Notes under the pieces: model-generated
Seen by the model: the letters and a program-made list of their open reading frames with translations, nothing else
What the model was told of the DNA's origin: nothing
The model's database searches: none
Made by a program: the position numbers and the translations under genes
Shown: piece after piece, positions 6,785 to 15,792 of the stretch
Numbering within the stretch: the stretch's first letter is position 1
Layout of the letters: every line of letters starts with the position of its first letter
NCBI RefSeq assembly: GCF_001597725.1
Contig: NZ_LUTR01000010.1
Coordinates: 1 to 64,000 of the forward strand
Source: Neptuniibacter marinus
GTDB lineage: Bacteria > Pseudomonadota > Gammaproteobacteria > Pseudomonadales > Balneatricaceae
Reading direction: 5' to 3'
Length of the DNA stretch: 64,000 nt

Positions 6785-8905
6785 TCAATTTTCTATGTAT
6801 AGCTCTGTGATTTTCTGGAGAATAGATTTTTTAGAAGATTCAGAATTATTCAACAGATCAAAGGTCAAACTACTAAAGAAAAGTTTAGTCACTGGCTGCT
6901 CTAACGGAGCAAGCTTGTTACCTTCTCTATCAAACACTAGAACGTTCCTTGTCAGGCGCTGCTTATCCATCGTTTCCTGAGCGGGTTGCTGCTTCGTCAC
7001 AAAGTACCTTGCACCATCAGTGCCACAATCCTGGATAAAGGTCCTGTATCTAGTTCCTTTTGAGCTGTAGGTCAGATAGTAAGGTAAGGGAGTCTCTTCT
7101 ACTTTATTCGTCCTTGAGATCCCATCTGCAGATCGACTTCGCTCAACATTGTCGAATACTGTGTTACCAATGACGTTTGGCACTCTTGCTGAATGATAGG
7201 AATTAAGAATCTGTCCCGAATCTTTATCATGGATGAAGAAATGGTTATCCCTTAGACCTTCGAAAATTGAGTCCGCCCATGGCATAGTAACTGGCTGTAA
7301 GAAATCGTACTCAAAGCTGAAGCGACCTGCAGTCTTGTCGTCATACCTTTTATGAGAATTAATCTTTACTCCTGACTCCCCAGTGGTGACATCTACCACG
7401 GAGACGTAAGTACGATATCTGCGCCCCAAATTGAACCTACGAACATAGAACAACTCAAGATTCGCTTCAGGAAGAGAAAAGCCTGTAACCAGCTTCTTAC
7501 GAAATACTGACTCTTTTAGCCATATCTCATTTCGTACTTTCTTGATGATATTCTTATTGAATTTCTTCAGTTCTAATGACGAATCAGCTACATCCCCACC
7601 AGCAGACTTTACTTTCTTTGATACCTTGAAGACATCAACACCCTGTATCACACAAGGAATCTCTTTGGATAGTCTCTCTAACTTTGCTTCAGTGTAATAA
7701 TCCAATTCAATATCACATTGAGAAGCCTTCTTAGCAAGCGCTTTAGAGAATGACTTCAGTTCTTTACCATCTTTCTGGGTACGGATACTCGTACCCTTTG
7801 ATCTATTTAGCTGATTCACCACTAAATAGTTCTTTTCATTCTTTCCTATAGTTTCAATACTTGGAGCATCCTTTAGCGGAATAACTGAAGAAGCACTGAA
7901 TTCAGTCATCAGATGATCATGAAAAGCGTCTTTGATTTCATCTGTCTCATAGCAATTCAGCCCATCAACAATTACTAGTTCATCGCTATAAGATTGGTCA
8001 GGCTTAACAAACACCTCACAAACATGATCCGCACAGAACACTAATGGTTCGTATCTAATATGAGCTTCTATGAGGAGACTGATTATCTTGTTCTGGATAT
8101 CTGTTTGGTGAAAGTTAATCGAGTTGTCATAGCGCGAAAGAAGCTTTTTCTCTTCTTCCTCACGTGACTTCAAGGTCAGTCCCATATAAACGCGCTGAGA
8201 CTCTTTAGTGGAGTTTAAGGACTTGTTGACCCTGTATTTGCTCTTCTTGGAGCGAAAAACAATAGCCCCTTGATCACCTTCGGCCACAAAAGTATCTATA
8301 AGAGAGCAGTCAAAAACTTCTCGATGGAGAGACAGTGATATCTCATCAAAGTCTGAGTAATAGATCTCATAGCTAAGTGCTTCAATGATGACATTCCCAT
8401 CAGGCTTTGTATCTCGAATGAATGCCCCCACGAACATCTCATCGTTATACAGCACAGGCTGAATATCATAAATTTCAGCAGCCTCTTCAAGGTAATCAAG
8501 CTTTATAAATAACGAAAGAAGAACCTGGGCTGCCTTTTGAGTTGAAATACTATTTTCTTCTAACTCAGTCAGCAGATCTTCTGATTTGGAAGATTTTGTC
8601 CCCAGATAAAAGAAAACCGCTTTCGAGTTTGAGATTCTTCCACGCGAATACTTAACTTCATCCTTGGAATTTAAACCTAGCTCATTTCGAATGTACTGTT
8701 TAATGGCACGATCAAAGCGCTGGAAGTACTTCTCTGTATCTTCTCCTGACGCTTTTTGGCAGATCATAATACCGTAACAAACTTTCCCCAGAGGGCGATC
8801 TATCAACATCAACCGATCAATTACACTATCAATTGATTCAATGACACTAAGCATGTTGGTCCGTGCTACAGGTGCGCCCTCAACCTTCTTAAAAATGCTT
8901 TCCAT
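6785..8905 (-). CDS. Unrecognised 706-residue protein of the helicase operon
   Basis: I do not recognise a family. The chain is soluble, with no signal peptide or membrane helix. Residues about 1-280 look mostly helical. A strand-rich segment at about 286-320 (PLVFCADHVCEVFV, ELVIVDGLNCYETDEI) precedes a basic helical part (about 360-470, with EIPCVIQGVDVFKV at 415-428) and a strand-rich C-terminal half (YRTYVSVVDVTTGE at 498-510; RYFVTKQQ near 633). No complete nuclease, ATPase or methylase motif is evident. It starts 7 bases after the helicase-nuclease stop and ends 19 bases before the RloC-like start, so the three are almost surely co-transcribed. A role as the specificity, sensor or nucleic-acid-binding partner of the helicase is plausible but only inference. 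The order of the segments after 286 faintly recalls a MID-PIWI layout; I could not support that. Confidence 0.7.
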   Translation of the reverse strand: MESIFKKVEGAPVARTNMLSVIESIDSVIDRLMLIDRPLGKVCYGIMICQKASGEDTEKYFQRFDRAIKQYIRNELGLNSKDEVKYSRGRISNSKAVFFYLGTKSSKSEDLLTELEENSISTQKAAQVLLSLFIKLDYLEEAAEIYDIQPVLYNDEMFVGAFIRDTKPDGNVIIEALSYEIYYSDFDEISLSLHREVFDCSLIDTFVAEGDQGAIVFRSKKSKYRVNKSLNSTKESQRVYMGLTLKSREEEEKKLLSRYDNSINFHQTDIQNKIISLLIEAHIRYEPLVFCADHVCEVFVKPDQSYSDELVIVDGLNCYETDEIKDAFHDHLMTEFSASSVIPLKDAPSIETIGKNEKNYLVVNQLNRSKGTSIRTQKDGKELKSFSKALAKKASQCDIELDYYTEAKLERLSKEIPCVIQGVDVFKVSKKVKSAGGDVADSSLELKKFNKNIIKKVRNEIWLKESVFRKKLVTGFSLPEANLELFYVRRFNLGRRYRTYVSVVDVTTGESGVKINSHKRYDDKTAGRFSFEYDFLQPVTMPWADSIFEGLRDNHFFIHDKDSGQILNSYHSARVPNVIGNTVFDNVERSRSADGISRTNKVEETPLPYYLTYSSKGTRYRTFIQDCGTDGARYFVTKQQPAQETMDKQRLTRNVLVFDREGNKLAPLEQPVTKLFFSSLTFDLLNNSESSKKSILQKITELYIEN

Positions 8906-8912
8906 GGAAGTA

Positions 8913-11900
8913 TTACCCTTTCAAAAGCTCAATAACAGTCTGGTTAATATTGATCATCTGCTTTACTACAGAATCATTAGTCCTCTGCCCATCTCTAGCC
9001 TTCTTGTCATAGTAGCGATGAACGATTTTAAAGAGATTCAAAAAGTACTGAGTACCCCCATCATGATCCTCTCTTCTTATAAACAACTCATTCTCATCAT
9101 AGTGTGCATTCACATAGATGAAGACAGGAGTAATGCCCTTGGCCTTCAATGCCTGTGATACTTGGTCCATTTTTCTTTTTGATTTAGCAAATGCTTCTCT
9201 GGAGTTCGTTTCCTGATCAAATCTACTAGACCAGCTTTTCACATCTACGCACAACATTCGATCATCTGACTTGATGTAGAAATCAAATAGCTCATATGAA
9301 AATGATCCTATCTGCTCAAAGCTTTCTTCTACAGTGAGTGGTTCTAGCTCTAGCTTGTCTAGGCACTTCTGGAATATGTACTCACCCACATTACCCTTAA
9401 AGAGGGGAATAACCGCTGGATTTGGAAGCCAGCCCTGATCCTCGGTGTCACTGAGATCAAATAGATATCCCAATATGCTAGAAGCCGTACCATCTTCATT
9501 TTTGGAAGCTTTGTGATAACCAGGAATAATTGACTCATATGGTCGGTATACGACCGTTCCCCCCTTCATGTCTGAAAGATGGTTTTGGCCTTTATTAGTT
9601 CGACATATAACTATATCCGTTTCAGTATCTTCAGGCTTAATGTAGAGAGCATTGATGATCGAGGAGAGATAGCTATCCTTCTTAGCTTCAGGCAACGCTA
9701 GTAACCTATCGATATATCCCTTGGGGTTAACAACACAGTCAATATGTCTAAAAGCTTCGTTCAGCTTAACTGCAGTTAGATCTGAAGTACGTCTTACATC
9801 ATTCAACCTGCGCCCTTTGAAATCACTCTTAAAGTACTCATCTATTGATCGAGCTTGCTTTCTTATATGCGCTTCAAACTGCTCTCGCGCTTTAACGTCA
9901 CTGAAAGATCGTTGATCAATGAAGTTCATGCAAAAACTCATGAGTTTATGATTCAACAAAGACATACTTTCAATACTGAGCTCGTTGCCTTGCTTCTCCA
10001 GCTGCTGGAACTGAATTGCTATATCCTCAATAAGATCTTCTGGAAGATAAATCTCAGTACTGATCCTGGTATCTCTTCTTTCAACACGGCCTACAGCCTG
10101 CATAATTTGACTAAGGATAGCCATTCGATGCTCGTTCATGAGTATCTTGTAGTTATCCCCTTTAGTCAGATTCACATCGAACTCTTTGAGCTGTATAAGT
10201 TTGCCTGAGCTGGCATAGTGCTTAAGAAGCAGGACGTAATTTGAAATGCTGTTCAGTCCAGAATCAGTCTTTATAGATGAATAAAATGGACCGTTCGCAA
10301 GAACCAGCCTTTCAAAGTCTTCAGTAATCTCTGACCCCTTGTAACGAACAAACAAGTTAAGCCCTGTTCCTGCGCTCTTATATGAAGAAACAAAAGCGAT
10401 TTTTAAGTTTGGATCATCTACTTCTAGCCACTCATCCATCTGGCTTGTTTTTGGCAAATCAGCATCAAACAAAACCAACCTGATTGCCGTCCTGTCTTTG
10501 AAAGGAGTAAGCTCAATTACCTTCTGCGTTTCATCAAGAACATTAATGGATGCAATCCTGTCTGCAGCAGAAGTTTTTAGATACTCTCTGAAAGCCTTAG
10601 AGAAGTTATTCGTAAGTGAAAGAGTAAGTGTATTTTTCCCTTCATAAGCAGCGAGAAGTACTGACTCTAACACTCTGGATAACTCTTTACGGTGGTACTT
10701 ATTCTTACTGCGAAGGTGCTTCTGCAGCGGTGTATAAAAAGCTTTGAATACCTTTTTAAATAAAGCATCTTCTCTAGAGCCGTTTATGACATCATTTTCG
10801 GAATCTTCAAAAGCTCTGATATCTATATTTCTATACAGCTCTCTCTTTTCTCGAACTTCAACAAGCCTAGCTATATCCGAAGACGTTCTTGAGTACACTT
10901 TGTACCCCAGATTCCTTCTCGCATCTTCACCAAATAGAGCCATGGGCTTACGTGCGTAATTTCCGCTATAGATGTCACTAAATCCGCTCGTAGCACTGAG
11001 AGTAATCACCGAGTTTCGAGTGCCATACAGTACCCGCTGCAATGTCACTTCAGGTAACTCTTCAAATAGATCAAGCTTAAAGTTAACGAATATTTTGTCT
11101 TTTAATTCAGGAGCCTGGTACGGCAAAGAATCAATTTTAGTAATGGAGAAGACGATCTTAGGAGTAAAGTAGGTAAAGAACTCATCAATATAAAGACTGT
11201 CATCTTCCACTCGATCAAACAACGAAGAGAGGCTTACACGCGATTTCTTAGCCCTCATAATGAACTGCTTGAGAGGCGTATTCTGATTGTATTCGTTACC
11301 ATCACTGATCATCGATTCAAAGTGTTCATCTTTGATCCTTGAACATGCGTAGAAACAACAAATAATCACCTGCATGATGTCATACATAGTGGGATTAGGA
11401 TCGTGCTCTTCTCTCTCATAATAGATCTGACAAACAGTATCATTGTAGAGAGATTTTAAACGTATCTTCTTCAATGCCTGTTCATTAAAGAACCTTTTAG
11501 GTGTAAGGCTAAAGACGTTCTTACATATTTGGATAACCTGCTCAACCTCAGAGCTGTCGATGAAAATATGCTCGACACTACTGCGGAATAAACTGAGTAT
11601 TTCAATCAGAGTGTTGTCAGATACGACATTGCACTTGGAACCAAAGGTGGAGATCAGATCATCCCTGAACTTCCTTTTGGTGTCATAAAACGTTATTTCA
11701 TCAGTGCTTTCTTTGGTGCCTTCAATGGTGGACACAATCCTGTATACGGCAGAGAGGATATGGTCCATTTTGAAGTTGTTATCAAAAAGCTGCTTGTCAC
11801 AACTATTGAAGAAGAGCTCGTAAGCTACATGCTCTTCATCCACAATCAGGGTGAAATCGATACTGTTCTTTCTGAAGAAGTTGTCAGGGTCTAAGACAAA

Positions 11901-13361
11901 ATAATTATGCTTTATAAACTCCACTTGCTGCTCGAACGCCTGACCGTTCATATCTGCCAGCGTCTCTTCTTCTAGTTTCTTTTTTTGACCCAAGATGTAA
12001 TCGAAAGGCCTAGAAGTAATTGCTACTTCATTGTCGTCGTTTGTTACAGCTATATGGATGTTGTAATCAAATTTACTTGAGGTAGCTAGTAGAATACAAG
12101 GAAAGTACTTCGCTCGTTCAAACGGAAGAACAAAGTCCAGAATCTCAGCATAGTAGGCATACACATTTTTAGGCTTACCATTTTTCAAAATTTCTTTTGA
12201 AAAAATAGCCTCGGATGTGAGTCGTTTGTCCTTTCCAGCTTCTATGTTAAGAATCTCTTTTGCTATATCTGATAGCGTCTTAACCATAATGTTGGAGTTT
12301 TTCTGGAAGCTTTCTCTAGCCTCCTTCAGGTCTTCAATTATGCCATAGCTTTCAAGTTTCTCAATCCTATCCGTCAAGTACTGAGCGTTATTCACCTGAT
12401 ACTTAAGGCTGCTGATCAACTTCTTAACTTTTGCTGCACCTGGTCCATCAGCACTAAAGAAGTTTATCCAGCGTTCAAAGACGTATCTGTTCTCTTCATT
12501 AGTAATCCAGTTTTTAAATTCCAGCCCAGACATATCAGGACGTGCCAGAAAGCTGAGAATATGTATACCCTTAGTACGAGCGTTCTCAATAAGCTCTGGA
12601 TCAATATCAATCTGAGCCTTAAGGGGAGTAATAAAGAGAAGATTACGGTGCCCATCTTGTTCACATGAGGGATCTGTCTCATCAATGTACTGAGCTATAA
12701 CGCTGTAAGACTTACCTGTTCCAGTACCATCATTAGAGTAGGTAATAGAAGGGTTGAGCTTGAAGTATGAGTCATAGAGCTTGCCTAACTTCGCTCTTGC
12801 ACCGTTTATTTCTTTCTTCTCATCTTCAGGAATAAGCTTGTTTTCTAGTTGATTAGAGTCTGTTTGTTTAAAAGCCATTGTGTATGATCCGTCATGTTCA
12901 GGTCTGATCAAACGTTCATCTATAGCGACTTTCTTAACCAGCAAGAATGGGAGTTTAGATGAACAGGTAAGACGAATTGCTTGATCGATATCGCTGACAC
13001 TTTCAGCATGCTTACGGAATGACTCTAAAAGGCGCTGTTTCTGATCATCAGATATAGCTGAAAAGTTTGGATTAACGGTCAAACGAGAAATTTCAGTTTC
13101 TGTAACACGCTTTATCCCAAACTTCTTCGTGCTGTGACTGTGTTGGTAGTGAAATAAAAAACCCATCTTTGCCATTTGATATAGAATGGCTGCTTCATCC
13201 CTTTCTAAACTTACAGATTCAGATGATGCAAACTCTTTATGAATCCTGATAAGGACTGGGGAATTGAGATCAATCTCCTTACCACAAGATCGCAAGCCAT
13301 CCAGATTTTCACAAACAATCTTAAATAGCGTTTCTCGTTCTAAATTAGTCCATATAGCCAC
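8913..13361 (-). CDS. Large SF2 helicase with C-terminal PD-(D/E)XK nuclease domain
   Basis: A 1482-residue protein. Helicase motif I is GTGTGKS (212-218), motif II is DEEH in TLIVDEEHVAYEL (508-511), motif III SAT is in VITLSATSGF (789-791), and motif VI is QAVGRVERR (1088-1096). The roughly 290 residues between motifs I and II hold a long, probably helical insertion. Near the C-terminus the residues E1327 (NVGEYIF), D1360 (ELFDFYI) and D1373-V-K1375 (CVDVKSW) form a PD-(D/E)XK nuclease signature, so unwinding and cutting are probably fused in one chain. It is the first gene of the operon with the 706-residue protein and the RloC-like ATPase. The layout resembles known helicase-plus-partner defence systems, but I cannot match it to a named one. 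A dyad lies about 50 bases upstream of the ATG. Confidence 0.8.
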   Translation of the reverse strand: MAIWTNLERETLFKIVCENLDGLRSCGKEIDLNSPVLIRIHKEFASSESVSLERDEAAILYQMAKMGFLFHYQHSHSTKKFGIKRVTETEISRLTVNPNFSAISDDQKQRLLESFRKHAESVSDIDQAIRLTCSSKLPFLLVKKVAIDERLIRPEHDGSYTMAFKQTDSNQLENKLIPEDEKKEINGARAKLGKLYDSYFKLNPSITYSNDGTGTGKSYSVIAQYIDETDPSCEQDGHRNLLFITPLKAQIDIDPELIENARTKGIHILSFLARPDMSGLEFKNWITNEENRYVFERWINFFSADGPGAAKVKKLISSLKYQVNNAQYLTDRIEKLESYGIIEDLKEARESFQKNSNIMVKTLSDIAKEILNIEAGKDKRLTSEAIFSKEILKNGKPKNVYAYYAEILDFVLPFERAKYFPCILLATSSKFDYNIHIAVTNDDNEVAITSRPFDYILGQKKKLEEETLADMNGQAFEQQVEFIKHNYFVLDPDNFFRKNSIDFTLIVDEEHVAYELFFNSCDKQLFDNNFKMDHILSAVYRIVSTIEGTKESTDEITFYDTKRKFRDDLISTFGSKCNVVSDNTLIEILSLFRSSVEHIFIDSSEVEQVIQICKNVFSLTPKRFFNEQALKKIRLKSLYNDTVCQIYYEREEHDPNPTMYDIMQVIICCFYACSRIKDEHFESMISDGNEYNQNTPLKQFIMRAKKSRVSLSSLFDRVEDDSLYIDEFFTYFTPKIVFSITKIDSLPYQAPELKDKIFVNFKLDLFEELPEVTLQRVLYGTRNSVITLSATSGFSDIYSGNYARKPMALFGEDARRNLGYKVYSRTSSDIARLVEVREKRELYRNIDIRAFEDSENDVINGSREDALFKKVFKAFYTPLQKHLRSKNKYHRKELSRVLESVLLAAYEGKNTLTLSLTNNFSKAFREYLKTSAADRIASINVLDETQKVIELTPFKDRTAIRLVLFDADLPKTSQMDEWLEVDDPNLKIAFVSSYKSAGTGLNLFVRYKGSEITEDFERLVLANGPFYSSIKTDSGLNSISNYVLLLKHYASSGKLIQLKEFDVNLTKGDNYKILMNEHRMAILSQIMQAVGRVERRDTRISTEIYLPEDLIEDIAIQFQQLEKQGNELSIESMSLLNHKLMSFCMNFIDQRSFSDVKAREQFEAHIRKQARSIDEYFKSDFKGRRLNDVRRTSDLTAVKLNEAFRHIDCVVNPKGYIDRLLALPEAKKDSYLSSIINALYIKPEDTETDIVICRTNKGQNHLSDMKGGTVVYRPYESIIPGYHKASKNEDGTASSILGYLFDLSDTEDQGWLPNPAVIPLFKGNVGEYIFQKCLDKLELEPLTVEESFEQIGSFSYELFDFYIKSDDRMLCVDVKSWSSRFDQETNSREAFAKSKRKMDQVSQALKAKGITPVFIYVNAHYDENELFIRREDHDGGTQYFLNLFKIVHRYYDKKARDGQRTNDSVVKQMININQTVIELLKG

Positions 13362-13408
13362 AAGTACATCCTTTAAACTTGTTTAGGCCTACTGGGAAAA
13401 GAGTTACA

Positions 13409-13426
13409 GGAATACTGAAGTATTCC
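13409..13426. promoter_or_regulatory. Perfect dyad upstream of the defence operon, possible operator
   Basis: GGAATACT-GA-AGTATTCC is an exact 8+8 inverted repeat with a two-base centre, 48 bases upstream of the helicase ATG at 13361. It has no T-run, so it is not a terminator. Its size and position suit a dimeric repressor site in the operon's leader or promoter. No regulator gene lies next to it, so the binding protein is unknown. Confidence 0.4.
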
Positions 13427-13557
13427 GAGGTAAAAGAAGGGAAAAAGAGCTTTACAATAATCCCTGTAAAAACCTGACCACAATCCCAGTGCCAGTTTCG
13501 TAACGAATATATCTTTAATATCAGTTAATTGGGTAATAGTCTAATGACATCCCTCTG

Positions 13558-13604
13558 GGATGTAGTTGATCTGGAACAGGGTAGTAGTTGAATCCAATTC
13601 AACT
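13558..13604 (+). repeat. Degenerate direct repeat, right copy, with a palindrome
   Basis: GGATGTAGTTG at 13558-13568 followed by CTGGAAC matches the copy at 3419. Immediately after it, AGTTGAAT-CCA-ATTCAACT (13586-13604) is a perfect 8+8 inverted repeat. The pair of copies brackets the helicase operon and its companion ORFs. Confidence 0.4.
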
Positions 13605-13629
13605 TGTTGCCTAATGAGGAACTAAGATA

Positions 13630-13797
13630 TTACTTCTGTTTGCTCAATCGGGCTAAAACTTCCCGATCAGACAGAATTCCATTTGATGCCAGAGAGATTA
13701 AGTCAACCGGCTCATCCTTCAGATCAAAACCTCAAAGGTTTATATTGCCCTTCACAATACTTAAAAGCGCATCGACAGGAAGGTCAGATGAAATCAT
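13630..13797 (-). pseudogene. Remnant of a small protein, possibly VbhA-like antitoxin, with in-frame TGA
   Basis: The minus strand reads from ATG at 13797 as MISSDLPVDALLSIVKGNIN, L, then TGA, then continues in the same frame as GFDLKDEPVDLISLASNGIL and SDREVLARLSKQK to TAA at 13630. The C-terminal part (a G-[FL]-x-L opening, a helix, an S/A-x-G-I-L turn, then a DREVLARL helix) resembles small VbhA-type antitoxins, judged from memory of the pattern. One stop codon interrupts it, so I list it as a relic. The overlapping plus-strand ORF (13604-13813) looks like a shadow. Confidence 0.3.
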
Positions 13798-13912
13798 GGG
13801 CGATAACCTTTAAAGGAGGGATAACTCTAAGCCCATATATCTAGCGACGTAACCGCTCCTTTCTGTATTCGGCTAAGAAAAACCTCAGAGCCAATCACTA
13901 CCGATCAAAAAA

Positions 13913-14506
13913 CTAGGCTAGGTCTTGTGATGTATTAATATTTTTTAATGCAGAGGACTTTGCATCCATTTCCACAAAATAGATAGGAAACTGCTTATAC
14001 CATTTATAAACAGCTCGCTCACCGCTGGAAAGCCAATGGGTTAATTCAGTGCCAAATCTTATAGGTATAACCGCATGAAGAAACTGCGGTTGATCACCCG
14101 TTTTTAACACCACAACCTTATCTCGATGCTCTTTGGCGGCCAGTAATAAACGCTCTATGACATTTTCATCCAACAGAGGCGTATCACAAGGTAACACCAT
14201 TAAATGGGTATAAGCATCCAGTTGACGCATCGCCGCATGAATACCTGCCAGCGGCCCCTGATAACCATTGGTCTGGTCTTTTACTAAGGTACAGCCAAAA
14301 GACTCATACTGATCAAAATTACGGTTACAACTAATAACCACGGTTTCTAACAAAGGCTTTAAACAATCCAATGTCCAGCAAACCATAGGCTTCCCATCAT
14401 AGAGCACTAAGCCTTTATCTTGATCTCCCATTCGACTCCCCTGCCCTCCAGCCAAAACGACCGCAGCAATCTTTAACGGGGAATGCTGTGTCAAAGTATG
14501 GGACAT
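13913..14506 (-). CDS. mobA: Molybdenum cofactor guanylyltransferase MobA
   Basis: MobA transfers GMP from GTP to molybdopterin to make the guanine dinucleotide cofactor of DMSO-reductase-type enzymes. The signature LAGGQGSRMGDQDKGL near the N-terminus is the nucleotide-binding loop of this family, and LPCDTPLL holds the metal-binding Asp. I place the start at ATG 14506 (MSHTLTQHSP, 197 residues, usual length for MobA). The longer frame back to 14578 would run into the upstream response-regulator gene and adds a non-homologous hydrophobic stretch. No other molybdenum genes are adjacent, although the window does not cover the genome's other moa/moe loci. Confidence 0.92.
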   Translation of the reverse strand: MSHTLTQHSPLKIAAVVLAGGQGSRMGDQDKGLVLYDGKPMVCWTLDCLKPLLETVVISCNRNFDQYESFGCTLVKDQTNGYQGPLAGIHAAMRQLDAYTHLMVLPCDTPLLDENVIERLLLAAKEHRDKVVVLKTGDQPQFLHAVIPIRFGTELTHWLSSGERAVYKWYKQFPIYFVEMDAKSSALKNINTSQDLA

Positions 14507-14561
14507 AAACAACCTAAATAGTAGATACGTTAAAAATCTACATACCGATAAAATGAAAGGA

Positions 14562-14933
14562 TTACTCCGACACCGCAATATTATCTAAAGCAGTCACCAA
14601 TTTTTCAAAATCAATCGGTTTCCAGAGAATCTCTTTAACATTCCCAGCATCAAGAATATTCTTAATCTCACGCCTTTCTGCTTGCCCAGTGATCACGATA
14701 CAGGGTTGCTCTGGAAATTTCTGACTGATGTAATTAACCACCTGATCACCAGTCAAAAGTGGCATTTTCACATCGGTGATAAAAGCATAACAATCACCTT
14801 TTTCCAATTCAGCCAAAGCCGCTTTAATCGAACTAAAACAGTGCGGTTCATAGTCCAAGTTTTCTGACTTAATACGACGCTCCAAGCTTTTGAGCATCAT
14901 CTTTTCATCATCAAGAATGATAATTTTACGCAT
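14562..14933 (-). CDS. Single-domain response regulator (receiver only)
   Basis: A 123-residue CheY-like receiver. The acidic pair is in IIILDDEKMM (Asp 8-9), the phosphoacceptor Asp is in FITDVKMPLL (about 53), the conserved Thr/Ser is in IVITGQAE and the Lys is in LWKPIDF (about 104). There is no output domain, so it presumably acts by protein-protein contact or phosphotransfer with a sensor kinase elsewhere. No kinase gene is adjacent. It ends 55 bases before the chosen mobA start. Confidence 0.92.
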   Translation of the reverse strand: MRKIIILDDEKMMLKSLERRIKSENLDYEPHCFSSIKAALAELEKGDCYAFITDVKMPLLTGDQVVNYISQKFPEQPCIVITGQAERREIKNILDAGNVKEILWKPIDFEKLVTALDNIAVSE

Positions 14934-15029
14934 CTCAACACCGCTCAGTTTTCAACAACCCCTTATATTAGGAGCTATACACTTTTATAACGCTTTAATT
15001 ATAAACCACAAATTAAAAAACAGATCGAC

Positions 15030-15662
15030 TCAATTTCTCTTTGCACTCACTATAGCCAACCAAGGTTGCTGTTGGCGCGGCATTCCCTCTGGACGGTAAT
15101 AATGATGTAGCACCTCAAACCCAGCGTCACTCCAGAAACGTTGACTCACATCAAACTCCATATAATGGCCATAACGCTGCCCATTCCAACCCTCATCATT
15201 CCCTCGAGGATTAGAACTAAACAAAATACCACCCTCTCTAAGCGCTCGATGGCATGCATTTAAAACACTCGGTAATAACTGACTAGGCACATGAAACAGG
15301 GAAGCATTTGCGTAAATACCATCAAAACATTGCTCGCCTAAATCCAACTCAGCAAAACTTTGATTCAAAACATCGCAACCACTATGCTCCTGCGCCATCT
15401 TACAAAAAGTCTGACTACCATCTAAACCAACTGCTCGATGACCAAGCCCTTTAAAATAATGAAGATCGCGACCGGGTCCACAGCCTAAGTCCAAAAGGTC
15501 TAATCCTTCACGCTGCGGAAGCGCTTTTAAAAACGCCTCAATATTTTGACTAACATCATGATCACGTGTTCCCTGCCAAAACGCTTCTGCATTCGTTTCA
15601 TAATGACCTAAAGTAATACGTTCAATCTCTTCAACTGCATCATCGGTGTGTTTCTTTGTCAT
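15030..15662 (-). CDS. Class I SAM-dependent methyltransferase
   Basis: A small methyltransferase of the Methyltransf_11/25 type. Motif I is LDLLDLGCGPGRDL, which binds S-adenosylmethionine; the acidic residue of motif II is in RAVGLDGSQTF; motif IV-like sequence is FDGIYANASLFHV. I choose ATG 15662 (MTKKHTDDAVEE, 210 residues) because AAGGTAGGT lies just upstream; the frame extends to 15776 with an unlikely basic extension. The substrate is unknown. It is divergent from the UbiM-like gene, and the two starts are about 130 bases apart. Confidence 0.85.
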   Translation of the reverse strand: MTKKHTDDAVEEIERITLGHYETNAEAFWQGTRDHDVSQNIEAFLKALPQREGLDLLDLGCGPGRDLHYFKGLGHRAVGLDGSQTFCKMAQEHSGCDVLNQSFAELDLGEQCFDGIYANASLFHVPSQLLPSVLNACHRALREGGILFSSNPRGNDEGWNGQRYGHYMEFDVSQRFWSDAGFEVLHHYYRPEGMPRQQQPWLAIVSAKRN

Positions 15663-15792
15663 ACCTACCTTCCAATTTATATCTTTTACTAAATATTCGA
15701 ACCGAGATTGAGGCCGTTTTATTTGATTTACATCCAAGCTTAAAACTAAATGACGGAGTAAAGTAGCTTTTTTCAACTAAGAGGTGGTTGTT

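Noticed and set aside
6785-8905. Argonaute/PIWI (pPIWI_RE-like) identity for the 706-residue protein
   Set aside because: EIPCVIQGV recalls the IPxQ strand of MID domains and a helicase plus nuclease neighbour would fit such modules, but no catalytic Asp pair or PIWI core order can be traced by eye.
13630-13797. Selenocysteine at the in-frame TGA
   Set aside because: No redox motif surrounds it and no SECIS-like hairpin directly follows; decay is simpler.
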